From assembly GCA_018222405.1 (NCBI GenBank), contig JAAFAI010000001.1, forward strand, positions 124,001 through 188,000: a stretch of 64,000 nt of DNA, read 5' to 3'. Position numbers and translations under genes: made by a program. Of the stretch, positions 18,731-27,913 are shown in pieces (the first letter of the stretch is position 1; every line of letters starts with the position of its first letter). This DNA comes from Gammaproteobacteria bacterium (GTDB lineage: Bacteria; Pseudomonadota; Gammaproteobacteria; Enterobacterales; Alteromonadaceae). The notes under the pieces were generated by a model, which saw only the letters and a list, made by a program, of their open reading frames with translations, did no database searches and was not told where the DNA came from.

Positions 18731-20674
18731 TCAGTAAGGCCCGTCAACCGCGGCGCCTGGTTGCCATAGCGCGTGATAAACTTTATTACCGCGCAGATAA
18801 TAAATATGGCCGTTGTGCAACACGCTGCGATCCTCATAGCTGCCAATGTAATAGTCGTCCTCGGTTACCGGAGATATTGATTCAATAAGGCTCAGTGTTC
18901 GGTCTGCTTCATTAACCTCCAGCGTCTGCAAGGCGTTATGGGTAAACCAGTAACCGGAGTCGTCGAATCCCCAGGTTTGTGAGGGTAGCGCAAACTGATA
19001 GCCGGACTCGGTTTTCAGTACCGACAGCGAACGGTGGTCATATTCCACCGGGGTATAGGCTTCCGGCCAGACTAATTCACCCAGTACCACCGGATTGGCC
19101 GGGTCGAGTACGTCAAATAAACTGACCTTCATGCCCTCTTCAATAGGGGTCTCCAGCGGCGTACTGCCGCTGGCAGGGATCGCATCGTTCCTAACCTGTT
19201 GGCCAACGCCCAGTAACAGCCCGTTTTCCATGGGATGCAGGTAGCTGGAAAAACCGGGTATCTCCAGTTCGCCGGCAACCATAGGGGCGTAAAGGTCCGT
19301 TAAGTCAATCACGTACAAGGGGTCAATCTGTTCAAAGGTCACGATATAGGCCTTGTCTTCAAAAAAGCGCACCGCATAAATGTGTTCACCCGGCTTACCG
19401 ATGGGCGCGGGTTGGGATTCGTTGGGTAAGGTGGCAATTTCCACCAGTTCACTGCCCTGTTGCTCGAGGATATGCAGCATATGCTCGGGATCCTGGGACC
19501 AGGCACCCACAGTGGTGACAGCCAGTAATTTGCCGTCACGCTCAGCCAGTCTGAACTGCGCTGAATTTTCCCAGCCCAGAGTTCCTACCACACTGGCTGT
19601 TGCCTGATAGCGGATTTCATTGCCCAGCGAGATTTTATGAACAATCGTGCTTTCTTCGCCACGGGCATGTAAGTACATGTGGTCGGCCGAGGCGAACAGG
19701 CCATGGGCTTCGGTCAGCAAACACAGCGAGGAAAAATCCATAGGGTTATCCAAATCAATTTTAACCACACTAACCATTTGAGTATGACCATTTTGTTCAG
19801 TGGCACGCTGGGGTAGCAGGCAATCAGTTAACTGGTAAAGATCACTGGTTTGGCCGTTAATGGTGATTTTGGGAACCAGTTCACTACTGTCTTTTGCCAG
19901 GATTGCGTTGTACAGATCAACCAGGCTGCGGTTGCTGGTGCCGGCATCCGGCAAGTCTTCCAGGTTGGGCACAAACTGTGTGGCGATAAACAAATGGTTG
20001 TCGATGCGTCGTGAGTTAATCAGACCGCCATCAATACGAATATTACTCACCGTATTGGGGCTGGCCGGTTCGGCAACGCCGTAAATATCAATATAAGTAT
20101 CGTTTTCTGGTTGTTGCCAGGGGCTTGAGTCGAGCAGAATATCGGCCATGGCGTTATACTGGAAAGAGTGACTGACCACGCCAAGGATATCTTCATACAG
20201 GTACATGCCCGCTACGTTAAGGTTGTCCTGCAATGAGATGGTCGCGACTTCAGTTAAAGAATAATCGTTCTGGCGCGCCAGAATGCGCACTTTTTTGACC
20301 TCTCCCTGGCTCGCTGTCCATACCGGTAAATCGGCCACAAACAGATAGTCACCGTTGTATTCAATGCGGTCCGCCTCGTCGACACCGGCAATCTGGGTGT
20401 TGGTGGTCGAGAAGCTGGCCGGCGCCGGAGCATCATCGGCGGTGCCTTCCACCGCCGTTGCCTGCGCTTTTTTCATCAGATACAGACCGTTTTTAACATA
20501 CCGTTCGGCACTGACCTGTTGTGCGGTGGATAAGGCAGAATCCGTCGCTGTCATGTAGCTGAGCGTCGGCGGACTCTCATTACCGTCGTTGCTGCAGGCG
20601 GTAATTGTACAGGTTGAAAATATCGCTACGGCCAGGCACTTCCACATCAGGTCGGTTTTTTGCTTCAGGTTCAT
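18731..20674 (-). CDS. Secreted beta-propeller domain lipoprotein
   Basis: A protein of about 647 residues with a signal peptide ending in a lipobox (CTITACS, Cys near 27). The remainder fits the beta-propeller family PF09826: TTNTQIAGVDEADRIEYNGD is its hallmark early segment, followed by repeated blades such as VDEADRI...YLFVAD, RRIDNHLFIATQFVPN and DKAYIVTFEQIDPLYVIDLTD. Function is unknown; the domain usually sits outside the cytoplasm. Two ATG codons are possible: 20680 has only one base between it and AAGGA, whereas 20674 has seven, so 20674 is preferred. It is divergent from the MipA/OmpV gene across 165 bp. Confidence 0.8.
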   Translation of the reverse strand: MNLKQKTDLMWKCLAVAIFSTCTITACSNDGNESPPTLSYMTATDSALSTAQQVSAERYVKNGLYLMKKAQATAVEGTADDAPAPASFSTTNTQIAGVDEADRIEYNGDYLFVADLPVWTASQGEVKKVRILARQNDYSLTEVATISLQDNLNVAGMYLYEDILGVVSHSFQYNAMADILLDSSPWQQPENDTYIDIYGVAEPASPNTVSNIRIDGGLINSRRIDNHLFIATQFVPNLEDLPDAGTSNRSLVDLYNAILAKDSSELVPKITINGQTSDLYQLTDCLLPQRATEQNGHTQMVSVVKIDLDNPMDFSSLCLLTEAHGLFASADHMYLHARGEESTIVHKISLGNEIRYQATASVVGTLGWENSAQFRLAERDGKLLAVTTVGAWSQDPEHMLHILEQQGSELVEIATLPNESQPAPIGKPGEHIYAVRFFEDKAYIVTFEQIDPLYVIDLTDLYAPMVAGELEIPGFSSYLHPMENGLLLGVGQQVRNDAIPASGSTPLETPIEEGMKVSLFDVLDPANPVVLGELVWPEAYTPVEYDHRSLSVLKTESGYQFALPSQTWGFDDSGYWFTHNALQTLEVNEADRTLSLIESISPVTEDDYYIGSYEDRSVLHNGHIYYLRGNKVYHALWQPGAAVDGPY

Positions 20675-20839
20675 ATCCATGTCCTTTTAAGCGGTGAGGT
20701 TGCCTATTACCCTAGTGCTTGTTTCAGCAATAATCCGATCCAAACTATTTATAAATGTGACAATTTGTAATCGGGTGCTGTGCAGGCTCTCAGGGTTTGA
20801 TAATCTTAAAAAATCTGAATAACCTGCCGGAGCTATGGT

Positions 20840-21718
20840 GTGCGGATCCCTTTGCTGTGCTGTTTATTGCTGTGGCTGTCAGGCCACGGCATTGCGTGGG
20901 CCTGTGAGAGTGACGATGCCTGTATAGCACCTAACTCCTGGAAATTAGGCATCGCGGTGGGCATTGGCGCCAGAACCAATCCACTGGTCGATGGTGATCC
21001 AATCCCGCTGGTGGTTTTACCCGATGTGGCCTGGTATGGCGAGAATGCTTATTTCGACAACGGTGAGGCTGGTTATCAGTGGCAGTTGCGCAATGATGTA
21101 ACCACCGAATTGTTTGTGATGGCAAACCGTGAACGCGCCTACTTTGCGTTCTGGCACCCCGCCAATATTGTTTTGTCTGTTAACAGCAGCTCAGCAGATG
21201 TGATTGGCGGCCCGTTACAACCCGGCGACACTAACGGTGAATCACCCGCCCCACGGGATTCCATTTCTATCAACGATATCAGCAGCCGAAAGTGGACGGC
21301 TGATGCCGGTTTAAGAGTCAACTGGAACGGCTCCGACAGCCTTTTTTCCGCAACGGTCGCAGGCGACCTGCTGGGCGTACATCAGGGGTATTACGCGCAA
21401 CTAAAATATCAGTACCGCTGGCAATGGGACGACTGGCGGTTTGCCGCTAATGCTTCAGTAACCTACAAGAGTGCAAAGCTGATAGATTATTATTATGGTA
21501 TCGATAGTGAGGATACGGCTAATAGCAGTTTGTGGTACACCGCCGACCATGCCCTGCAAACCAGTGTCGGGCTACTACTCAATAAACCTTTAAACAAGCA
21601 CTGGCGCTGGGTGGGCCGGGTGCAGTTATCCACCCTCGGCAGCGGTATGACAGACAGCCCGCTGGTGTCTGAAGACTACGTTGCCAGCGGTTTCATTGGC
21701 TTCGGTTATCAGTTTTAA
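20840..21718 (+). CDS. MipA/OmpV family outer-membrane protein
   Basis: A 292-residue protein with a signal peptide (MRIPLLCCLLLWLSGHGIAWA), a Cys pair just after it, and alternating aromatic/polar beta-strand pattern ending in GFIGFGYQF, with the terminal Phe typical of outer-membrane barrels. WKLGIAVGIGARTNPLVDGD matches the MipA/OmpV N-terminal strand. The start is GTG with GGAG upstream. It heads a four-gene unit with a DUF3019 protein, an OmpR-type regulator and a histidine kinase, suggesting an envelope-stress function controlled by that pair. Confidence 0.82.
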   Translation: MRIPLLCCLLLWLSGHGIAWACESDDACIAPNSWKLGIAVGIGARTNPLVDGDPIPLVVLPDVAWYGENAYFDNGEAGYQWQLRNDVTTELFVMANRERAYFAFWHPANIVLSVNSSSADVIGGPLQPGDTNGESPAPRDSISINDISSRKWTADAGLRVNWNGSDSLFSATVAGDLLGVHQGYYAQLKYQYRWQWDDWRFAANASVTYKSAKLIDYYYGIDSEDTANSSLWYTADHALQTSVGLLLNKPLNKHWRWVGRVQLSTLGSGMTDSPLVSEDYVASGFIGFGYQF

Positions 21719-21727
21719 GGGGCTTCG

Positions 21728-22102
21728 GTGCGTTTATTCTGCTTACTTCTGCTGCTTTCGGGGGCATTGTTAATGCCGGCAGAAGCTGAGGACGACGTCT
21801 TTTCAGCCACGCCCAGTGAGTGTATTGCAGCAGAAAAAGGCGATGAATGTGTTATGTCAGTAACGCTGCACTATCCACCGCTTCCTAACGACCGATATTG
21901 CCTGACGCTGAACAGCGAGCCGCTGGGGTGCTGGCCTTATAGTGCCATGCCAGGTGTGGTGAAGGTTACGTTAAAAGAGGAATCAGAACTTAGTCTGGTG
22001 AGACAAAGCAATACGTACCAGGCTTCGGTAATACTTACACTTCGTTATCGCAGCGCCTCGATGCTCAGACGCCGCGTTAAAAATCCCTGGAGTTTATTCT
22101 GA
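21728..22102 (+). CDS. DUF3019 periplasmic protein
   Basis: A 124-residue protein with a clear signal peptide (cleavage likely after PAEA) and a small Cys-containing domain: SECIAAEKGDECVMSV and YCLTLNSEPLGCW give four Cys likely in two disulfides. This matches DUF3019, a family of unknown function seen beside MipA and two-component genes in Alteromonadales. It starts with GTG after AGGGG. Its stop codon overlaps the ATG of the regulator (TGATG), so translation is coupled. The repeated neighbour pattern suggests it is a periplasmic partner of the sensor. Confidence 0.75.
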   Translation: MRLFCLLLLLSGALLMPAEAEDDVFSATPSECIAAEKGDECVMSVTLHYPPLPNDRYCLTLNSEPLGCWPYSAMPGVVKVTLKEESELSLVRQSNTYQASVILTLRYRSASMLRRRVKNPWSLF

Positions 22103-22806
22103 TGAAGTCGCTTATCCTGGTTGAAGACGACGAAAGACTGGCTGAACTGGTTAGTCAGTACCTGACGGCTAACGGTTTTAGTGTGCTCCGGTTTGCCGAT
22201 GGTGAAGGGCTTATAGAACGGGTGAAAACCACACCACCGGATGCCATTATTCTGGATGTCATGCTACCCGGCGATGATGGCTTTACCCTGTGCAATCGAT
22301 TACGCCAGTTTTATACCGGGCCGCTGCTGTTTATGACAGCCAAAAGCGAAAGCTTTGATCAGGTGCTGGGCCTGGAAATAGGGGCTGATGATTATGTGGT
22401 TAAGCCGGTGGAGCCGCGGGTGCTGTTGGCCAGGGTAAATGCCCTTATGCGTCGCGCCACCTCAGTTGAAGCGCCGGTGCATAGTGGCTCGGTGGTGACC
22501 TTTGGCAAGCTGAGTATTGATAAGCTATCGCGCCGGGTGAATCTGGGCGGCGAGGACATTACCTTAACCAGTCACGAATTCGACCTGCTGTGTTTACTGG
22601 CCGATAACGCCTCACAACTGGTTGAGCGAACTACCCTGTATAAGGAACTGATTGGCCGTGAATATGACGGCCTCGACCGTTCGGCCGACGTCAGGGTGTC
22701 CCGCTTGCGTAAAAAGCTCAAAGACAATCCGCAAAACCCTTACCGGATCAAAACTATCTGGGGCAAGGGCTTCTTTTTTGTGGCAGACGCGTGGAGTGAC
22801 GAATGA
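22102..22806 (+). CDS. OmpR-family response regulator
   Basis: 234 residues. The receiver domain has the acidic pair VEDDE (residues 7-11), the phospho-acceptor Asp in AIILDVMLPGDDGF (about 52), Thr/Ala in MTAKS and Lys in VVKPVEPR. A C-terminal winged helix follows (LTSHEFDLLCLLADN; ADVRVSRLRKKL; IKTIWGKGFFF). It pairs with the kinase encoded immediately after it, with a 4-bp ATGA overlap. Confidence 0.92.
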   Translation: MKSLILVEDDERLAELVSQYLTANGFSVLRFADGEGLIERVKTTPPDAIILDVMLPGDDGFTLCNRLRQFYTGPLLFMTAKSESFDQVLGLEIGADDYVVKPVEPRVLLARVNALMRRATSVEAPVHSGSVVTFGKLSIDKLSRRVNLGGEDITLTSHEFDLLCLLADNASQLVERTTLYKELIGREYDGLDRSADVRVSRLRKKLKDNPQNPYRIKTIWGKGFFFVADAWSDE

Positions 22807-24026
22807 CCCGCCTGTTCGTGAGTTTTTACCTGTTTATGGCGGTTTCTCTGGTGCTTATCAGTAGCACGCTGGAACTGATTTGGCCGGGTGAGGATTACCG
22901 CGAGTCGGCCGATATGGTGCTGGCAAAAGCCTTGTTGCCGCTGGCACTGGCGGACCAAAACCAACTGCTGGTAAAACTCCGCCAGGCGGGTATCGATTAC
23001 GAACTGAAAAATAGCGCGGCAATTAACTGGTCTGCCGCCGAGAAAGCCGACCTCGCAGCCGGGGTGCCCGTAACCCTTTATACCGACACCGCAAGATTCG
23101 TTTATATGCCCGCCAGTGAAAATCGCCTGATTGTGCTTACGCTGCCGTTTACCGAAGTGTCCAGGCCCTATTTACTGATCTACCTTTCGGCGTTCCTGCT
23201 GTTGTTAGGCGTGATGCTGGCAATCTGGTTGTGGCCCCTGTGGCGGGATCTGGCTTATCTTACCCGCAAGGTCAATCATCTTGGTCAGGAAAGTGAAAAT
23301 GTCGCCATCGCGCTTAAAAAGCGCTCTGTTATCCAGCCTATCGCTAACAAGCTCAATATGCTCAGCGAGCGGGTTCACGGTTTACTACGTGACCAACGCG
23401 AACTGACCGGCGCTGTGGCCCATGAGTTCAGAACCCCTATTGCCAGATTAAAATTTGCCCTGGAAATGAAACCCGAGCCAGAAAGTCAGGCCTGGCGCGG
23501 CATTCAGGCAGACCTGGACGAGCTCGAGGGGCTGGTACAGGAAATGCTCGATTATACCCAGTACGATGCAATGACCCCGGAGCTCAACATAGCCGATATT
23601 CCGCTAAATACCCTATGCAGTGAAGTGGTGGCGAGATTAGCGCCTACCACCAGCAAAACCCTGCTGGTCAGCGGTGATGAACTGACCGTGCGCGGCGATG
23701 GGCATTTTATCGAGCGTGCCGTGATTAACCTGCTTAACAATGCCATCCGGCATGCTAAGTCACAGGTAATAATTGAGATTTATCAAACCGATAAAGCGGT
23801 TAATATTGCGGTTAACGATGACGGTAGTGGCGTTGAGCCCGCGCTGGCATCACGTATATTCGACCCCTTTTTCCGGCCTGATAACAGCCGGGTGCGCTAC
23901 GCTGGTGGCGCTGGTTTAGGGTTAGCAATTGTGCAACGTATTCAGCTCTGGCACCAAGGTTCGGCCTCGGTAACGTCAAGCCGTTCGCTGGGCGGGGCCT
24001 GTTTTATTCTTTCTTATCCGCTTTAA
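22803..24026 (+). CDS. Sensor histidine kinase paired with the MipA/DUF3019 cluster
   Basis: A 407-residue kinase with a first membrane helix at residues 1-20, a periplasmic region of about 100 residues, a second helix near 125-145 (LLIYLSAFLLLLGVMLAIWLW), a HAMP-like linker and the dimerisation box TGAVAHEFRTPIARLKFALE with the phospho-His. The ATPase domain has the N box (INLLNNAIRHA), G1 (VNDDGSGVEP) and G2 (GGAGLGLAIV). The periplasmic sensor region is not a recognised domain. Neighbours suggest it monitors an envelope condition together with MipA and DUF3019 proteins. Confidence 0.88.
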   Translation: MTRLFVSFYLFMAVSLVLISSTLELIWPGEDYRESADMVLAKALLPLALADQNQLLVKLRQAGIDYELKNSAAINWSAAEKADLAAGVPVTLYTDTARFVYMPASENRLIVLTLPFTEVSRPYLLIYLSAFLLLLGVMLAIWLWPLWRDLAYLTRKVNHLGQESENVAIALKKRSVIQPIANKLNMLSERVHGLLRDQRELTGAVAHEFRTPIARLKFALEMKPEPESQAWRGIQADLDELEGLVQEMLDYTQYDAMTPELNIADIPLNTLCSEVVARLAPTTSKTLLVSGDELTVRGDGHFIERAVINLLNNAIRHAKSQVIIEIYQTDKAVNIAVNDDGSGVEPALASRIFDPFFRPDNSRVRYAGGAGLGLAIVQRIQLWHQGSASVTSSRSLGGACFILSYPL

Positions 24027-24072
24027 CAGCTGGCTGTGGAATCGGCAGAAATCGTGATCTGCTTCAACTTCG

Positions 24073-24089
24073 CTTAAGGTTTGCTTAAG
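24073..24089. promoter_or_regulatory. CTTAAG-N5-CTTAAG box (PmrA/QseB-type) upstream of a response regulator
   Basis: CTTAAG GTTTG CTTAAG is a perfect direct repeat with 5-base spacer, the same form as the PmrA/BasR and QseB recognition site (two CTTAA-type hexamers one helical turn apart). A likely -10 element, TATACT at 24100-24105, starts 10 bases downstream. It lies 49 bases before the regulator start, so autoregulation of the whole operon is expected. Confidence 0.65.
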
Positions 24090-24137
24090 CTTTAGCTGCT
24101 ATACTGCCAGTACGTTAATTATCCCGTTATCAATCAC

Positions 24138-24803
24138 ATGCGTATTCTTTTAGTTGAGGACGATGAGCCGTTGTCGGCAGCCCTGAGCAGTTCGTTGCGG
24201 GGGGCAAACTATGTTGTGGACTGTGTTTACCGTGGTAAGGAAGCGCTGGCCATGCTGGCGGCTGAGCAAACCGATATAGTGATCCTCGACCTCGGCCTAC
24301 CGGACATGGACGGTCTTGAGGTACTACGCCAAATTCGCAACAAGGTAAAAGACATGCCGGTGATCATCCTGACGGCCCGGGATAAGGTGACCGATAAAAT
24401 CCTTGGCCTCGACGCCGGTGCCGATGATTACCTGCCCAAGCCATTTGATATGGACGAATTGTTTGCCCGGCTACGAGTGCTCGAACGCCGCCTGGGCACG
24501 GCCAGCACGGCTATGGTAAAAATTGGCGAGGTGGCCTTAAATACGCAAACGCTGGAACTCACGGTAGCCGGTGAAGCGGTTTCCCTGCCGCGCCGGGAGC
24601 TTATGCTGTTAAAGGTGCTGATGGAAAACGGCGGCCGTATTCAGCCCAAACAAAAGCTGGAATCAAGGCTATACGAATGGGGCGATGAGGTGTCGAGTAA
24701 TACTATTGAAGTGCACATCCATCATTTGCGCAAAAAGCTGCCGGAGAACTTTATTAAAACTATCCGTGGTGTTGGCTACAGTATTCCGGTAAGCGGAGCC
24801 TGA
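24138..24803 (+). CDS. PmrA/QseB/TctD-type OmpR-family response regulator
   Basis: 221 residues with receiver motifs LLVEDDE (4-10), VILDLGLPDMDGLEV (phospho-Asp near 51), ILTARD and PKPFDMDEL, and a C-terminal winged helix ending in SSNTIEVHIHHLRKKLP and IKTIRGVGYSI. That C-terminal wording is typical of the PmrA/QseB group. It is the first gene of an operon with its kinase (3-bp gap), a cupredoxin-like protein, an FTR1-like permease and an outer-membrane-type protein. The CTTAAG repeat upstream fits this regulator type. Confidence 0.9.
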   Translation: MRILLVEDDEPLSAALSSSLRGANYVVDCVYRGKEALAMLAAEQTDIVILDLGLPDMDGLEVLRQIRNKVKDMPVIILTARDKVTDKILGLDAGADDYLPKPFDMDELFARLRVLERRLGTASTAMVKIGEVALNTQTLELTVAGEAVSLPRRELMLLKVLMENGGRIQPKQKLESRLYEWGDEVSSNTIEVHIHHLRKKLPENFIKTIRGVGYSIPVSGA

Positions 24804-24806
24804 CGA

Positions 24807-26108
24807 TTGCATTCAATTCGGCGCACTATCACGCTGGTGCTTATCAGCTCTCTGATCCTGGTGATTTTCAGTGCTGCGATCCACGGTTATCGCGCAGCGC
24901 TGTCGATGTCGTCGCGGTTTATGGATCAGGAGTTAACCACCCTGCTTTACTCGGTAGCCCTGAGCAATGGTCAGCAGGTTGAGGATTTGGGCAGCAGTGA
25001 GTTGGTGTACCAGATATGGCGCGACGACAAATTGATCACTGACTCGCCCAATCAACCGGATAAACCCCTCACTCTCGGTGCCGATGGCTTCTCTGAGCAA
25101 AACTTTGATGGCCGGCGCTGGCGAGTGTATAAACAAACCCTGACTGACGGTACCACAGTGATAGTCGGCCAGCCGCTACAAAGCCGGGTAGGACTCACCG
25201 ATGCGTTAACGGTATCGGTAATAATGCCGTTTATATATGCCGTGCCGATTCTGGCGCTGATCGTCTTTATGTCGGTGAGCCTGGGTTTAAAGCCCCTTAA
25301 ATTACTGTCATCCAAGCTATCTAACCGCCAGGGCAAGGATTTGTCGCCGGTGTCTTTGCCCCAGGTACCAACTGAAATGCAGCCGGTGATGGACACCCTT
25401 AACACCATGTTCCTGCGCCTCAATGAAGCCTTTGAGCGCGAACAGCAGTTTGCATCCAATGCCGCCCACGAGCTGCGCACGCCGCTGAGTGTGATGAAAA
25501 TTAACCTGCATAACCTGACTAAAGAACGTCAGGATGAGGCGGGTAAACTGCAGGCCATCCAGCAGGATACAGACCGAATGATCCACGTGGTAAATCAGAT
25601 TTTACTACTGAGTCGTACCAGCCCGGAAATGTTCCATACCCAGCTCAGTCAGGTGGATGCCTTTGTGGTGGCGCAAAATGTAATTGCCGACCTCTACAGC
25701 AAAATAGAAAGTAAACGGCAGGAGATCAGCCTTGAAGGTGATAGTGCCTTACTGATGAGTACCGAATTTACCCTTTACACTCTGCTGCAAAACCTGATCG
25801 CCAATGCCAGTGCCTATTCGCCGGAGGGTGCAGCTATTCAGGTAACGGTGCTGGTGAAAGACCAGCAGGTTTGCCTGATAGTAGAAGACTCCGGGCCCGG
25901 TATTGCACCGCATGAGCGTTCGCAGGTGCTTAAACGCTTTTACCGCGATCAGAAAGATGAAAAATACAAATCTACCGGCAGCGGCCTGGGCCTGGCCATT
26001 GTTGGTCAGATTGTCACGTTGCATCATGGCAGCATTGCACTGGGTGATGCTTCGCTGGGCGGCCTGAGTGTGACGGTGAGTTTACCTCTTGAGGCAACCG
26101 GGTCATGA
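24807..26108 (+). CDS. Sensor histidine kinase of the cupredoxin/FTR1-like operon
   Basis: A 433-residue kinase with TTG start (GGAG upstream). Helix 1 is at about 8-27, a periplasmic sensor of about 110 residues follows, and helix 2 (VIMPFIYAVPILALIVFMSV) is at about 137-157. The His box is FASNAAHELRTPLSVMKINL; the ATPase domain shows LIANASAYSPEG, VEDSGPGIAP and GSGLGLAIVGQI. The periplasmic part has no recognised metal motif. It overlaps the cupredoxin gene by 4 bp, a strong sign that the kinase and metal-type genes are expressed as one unit. Confidence 0.9.
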   Translation: MHSIRRTITLVLISSLILVIFSAAIHGYRAALSMSSRFMDQELTTLLYSVALSNGQQVEDLGSSELVYQIWRDDKLITDSPNQPDKPLTLGADGFSEQNFDGRRWRVYKQTLTDGTTVIVGQPLQSRVGLTDALTVSVIMPFIYAVPILALIVFMSVSLGLKPLKLLSSKLSNRQGKDLSPVSLPQVPTEMQPVMDTLNTMFLRLNEAFEREQQFASNAAHELRTPLSVMKINLHNLTKERQDEAGKLQAIQQDTDRMIHVVNQILLLSRTSPEMFHTQLSQVDAFVVAQNVIADLYSKIESKRQEISLEGDSALLMSTEFTLYTLLQNLIANASAYSPEGAAIQVTVLVKDQQVCLIVEDSGPGIAPHERSQVLKRFYRDQKDEKYKSTGSGLGLAIVGQIVTLHHGSIALGDASLGGLSVTVSLPLEATGS

Positions 26109-26461
26109 GGCTGGTGAAGCAAGCCGCGGTGCTGGCCCTGTTAACCATAGCGCCCTTACGCGCTTTGGCGGCGCTGCCGGAGGTGGTTATCGAAATTCGT
26201 GACCACCTGTTTATACCCCAGACTGTGCGGATCCCGGAAGACCGAAAAGTGCGCCTGGTGTTTATCAATCACGACCCGTCACCAGAGGAAATAGACAGTT
26301 TCGACCTGAACCGTGAAAAAGTCATTTTTGGCAACAGTAAAGGCTCCATTTTTGTGGGACCGCTACCCAGTGGCAGCTATAAATTCTTTGGTGAGCTGCA
26401 CCCTAACTCGGCTGTAGGTTACGTTATTGTGACCGACGAGGAGGCAACGGATGCTGATTAA
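26105..26461 (+). CDS. Cupredoxin-like periplasmic protein
   Basis: 118 residues with a signal peptide (cleavage about AALA, residue 23) and a single cupredoxin-like beta-sandwich: VVIEIRDHLFIPQTVRIPEDRKVRLVFINHDPSPEEIDSFD, then GPLPSGSYKFFGELHPN. The His in INHD sits where cupredoxins have the first Cu ligand, but the usual Cys-x-x-x-x-His-x-x-x-x-Met end is absent (FFGELHPN only). It may bind metal differently or not at all. It overlaps both neighbours (ATGA with the kinase, 11 bp with the permease). Cupredoxin-type partners of FTR1 permeases are known (for example P19/FetP systems), so it probably serves the permease. Confidence 0.75.
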   Translation: MRLVKQAAVLALLTIAPLRALAALPEVVIEIRDHLFIPQTVRIPEDRKVRLVFINHDPSPEEIDSFDLNREKVIFGNSKGSIFVGPLPSGSYKFFGELHPNSAVGYVIVTDEEATDAD

Positions 26462-27218
26462 TACCGTGATCCTGTTTATTCGCGACACCCTGCCGGTATT
26501 CTTATTATTTAGCTTTTTACTGGCTCAGCAGGGCGGCAGTGTTCGCTATCTATTCGGCGGCACGCTGGCGGGATTTCTGTTTGCTGTGGGACTGTATTTT
26601 AACCTGTCGGTGGTCTCAGAGTGGTTTGAGGGCGGCGGCCTGGAGCTGATTAAAACCCTGGTGCTGATGGTGATGTTATTGGGGCTGGGCGAGTATATCC
26701 GCCGCCAGTATCAGGGCGAGGCTCATGCCAGCCAGCGCTTAAGTGCCTTGCTGATGGTGGGCATCACGTTTATTAACGTGATTCACTTTATTATTTACTT
26801 GCTTGCCTACTGGTCTGCCCCGGATGCCGATACGTCGCTTTTTCTGGGTAACGTGATTGGCCTGGGCATTAGCCTCAGCGTGGGCGTATTGGTGTATGTG
26901 GCAGTGGCTGCCGTACGCATTCGGTTAATTAAGCTGACTGTCCTGACGGTATTTTTTGCCGGTCAGATAGCGGGTATCGCCATGTTACTGGAGCAAATTA
27001 ATTTGCTGCCAAATCAAAATCGCCTGTGGGATACGTCTGGCTGGGTGGCGGATGACAGCGAGTATGGCCACTTTTTAAATGTATTAATTGGCTACGAAGC
27101 CACGCCTACCGGTGCTTACATGCTGGTTTATCTGGCTGCAGTGCTGTTTCCTGTGATGTATTGCTATCTGTATTCGTTGCTTGTTGGCAAGCGTCAGCTA
27201 ACCGGGGAGTTGAAATGA
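26451..27218 (+). CDS. Divergent FTR1-like seven-helix permease
   Basis: 255 residues with seven predicted helices. The last third, LWDTSGWVADDSEYGHFL followed by GYEATPTGAYM, matches the conserved C-terminal region of FTR1/EfeU iron permeases. The two REXXE iron-binding motifs are not preserved: helix 1 reads FIRDTLPVFL where REGLEA is expected, and helix 4 reads INVIHFIIYLL. The protein is therefore a member of the superfamily that may not carry ferric iron by the standard route. It is wedged between the cupredoxin-like and outer-membrane-type genes with overlapping starts, so all three probably act together. Confidence 0.7.
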   Translation: MLINTVILFIRDTLPVFLLFSFLLAQQGGSVRYLFGGTLAGFLFAVGLYFNLSVVSEWFEGGGLELIKTLVLMVMLLGLGEYIRRQYQGEAHASQRLSALLMVGITFINVIHFIIYLLAYWSAPDADTSLFLGNVIGLGISLSVGVLVYVAVAAVRIRLIKLTVLTVFFAGQIAGIAMLLEQINLLPNQNRLWDTSGWVADDSEYGHFLNVLIGYEATPTGAYMLVYLAAVLFPVMYCYLYSLLVGKRQLTGELK

Positions 27219-27913
27219 GATTATATCTGGCTATCGGCCTCTTACTGCTTTTGCCGGGCAAAGTACTGGCCGACAATTTTACCGTGGATCGGGTGTATCA
27301 CCCTTACGTTTTGCCCTTCGAACGGGAAGTGGAATGGCGTCTCACCTCAAGGCAAAGTGAGGAAGATGGCAATATCCTCATGCAACGGATTTCTTTTGGG
27401 CATGCTTTATCGGAGTACACCATCCTGGAAGCCTACATTGTTGGCTCCCGCGATGAGTCAGGGGATTTTGGCGTGGCCGGTTACGAGCTGGAACTGCGCT
27501 CTATGCTTACCGAGCAGGGTCAGTACTGGGCCGACTGGGGTCTGTTATTCGAACTGGAAAAGCAAAACGCTAGCAATGACTGGGAGTTCAAAGGCGGCGT
27601 GCTCACTGAAAAGGAACTGGGCCGCTTCAGCTTAACCACTAACGTAATGTTGGTGTACGAATGGGGCGATACCGTTCCTTCAGAGTTTGAAAGCGAGTTT
27701 AAAATGAAATTTCGCTACCGCTGGATCCCGGAAATTCAGCCTGCGGTAGAGTTTTACGCAGCCGAGGATTTTATTGGCGTGGGCCCGGCATTTATGGGTA
27801 TCAAACGCTTTGATAAACAAAAGCAACTCAAATGGGAGCTGGCTTTTATTGCCGGACTCAACGGTGACAGCAAAGACCATACACTGCGTATGGCCATGGA
27901 GTATGAGTTTTAA
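27215..27913 (+). CDS. Outer-membrane-type beta-strand protein of the FTR1-like operon
   Basis: 232 residues with a signal peptide ([19 protein letters not shown]) and amphipathic beta strands ending in [12 protein letters not shown] with a C-terminal Phe, as in outer-membrane barrels. [12 protein letters not shown] near the mature N terminus and [19 protein letters not shown] around 175-193 resemble uncharacterised porin-like proteins. The start at 27215 forms an ATGA overlap with the permease stop; an upstream in-frame ATG (27161) lies inside the permease gene. It may be the outer-membrane port of the system, which is inference. Confidence 0.65.
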   Translation: MRLYLAIGLLLLLPGKVLADNFTVDRVYHPYVLPFEREVEWRLTSRQSEEDGNILMQRISFGHALSEYTILEAYIVGSRDESGDFGVAGYELELRSMLTEQGQYWADWGLLFELEKQNASNDWEFKGGVLTEKELGRFSLTTNVMLVYEWGDTVPSEFESEFKMKFRYRWIPEIQPAVEFYAAEDFIGVGPAFMGIKRFDKQKQLKWELAFIAGLNGDSKDHTLRMAMEYEF

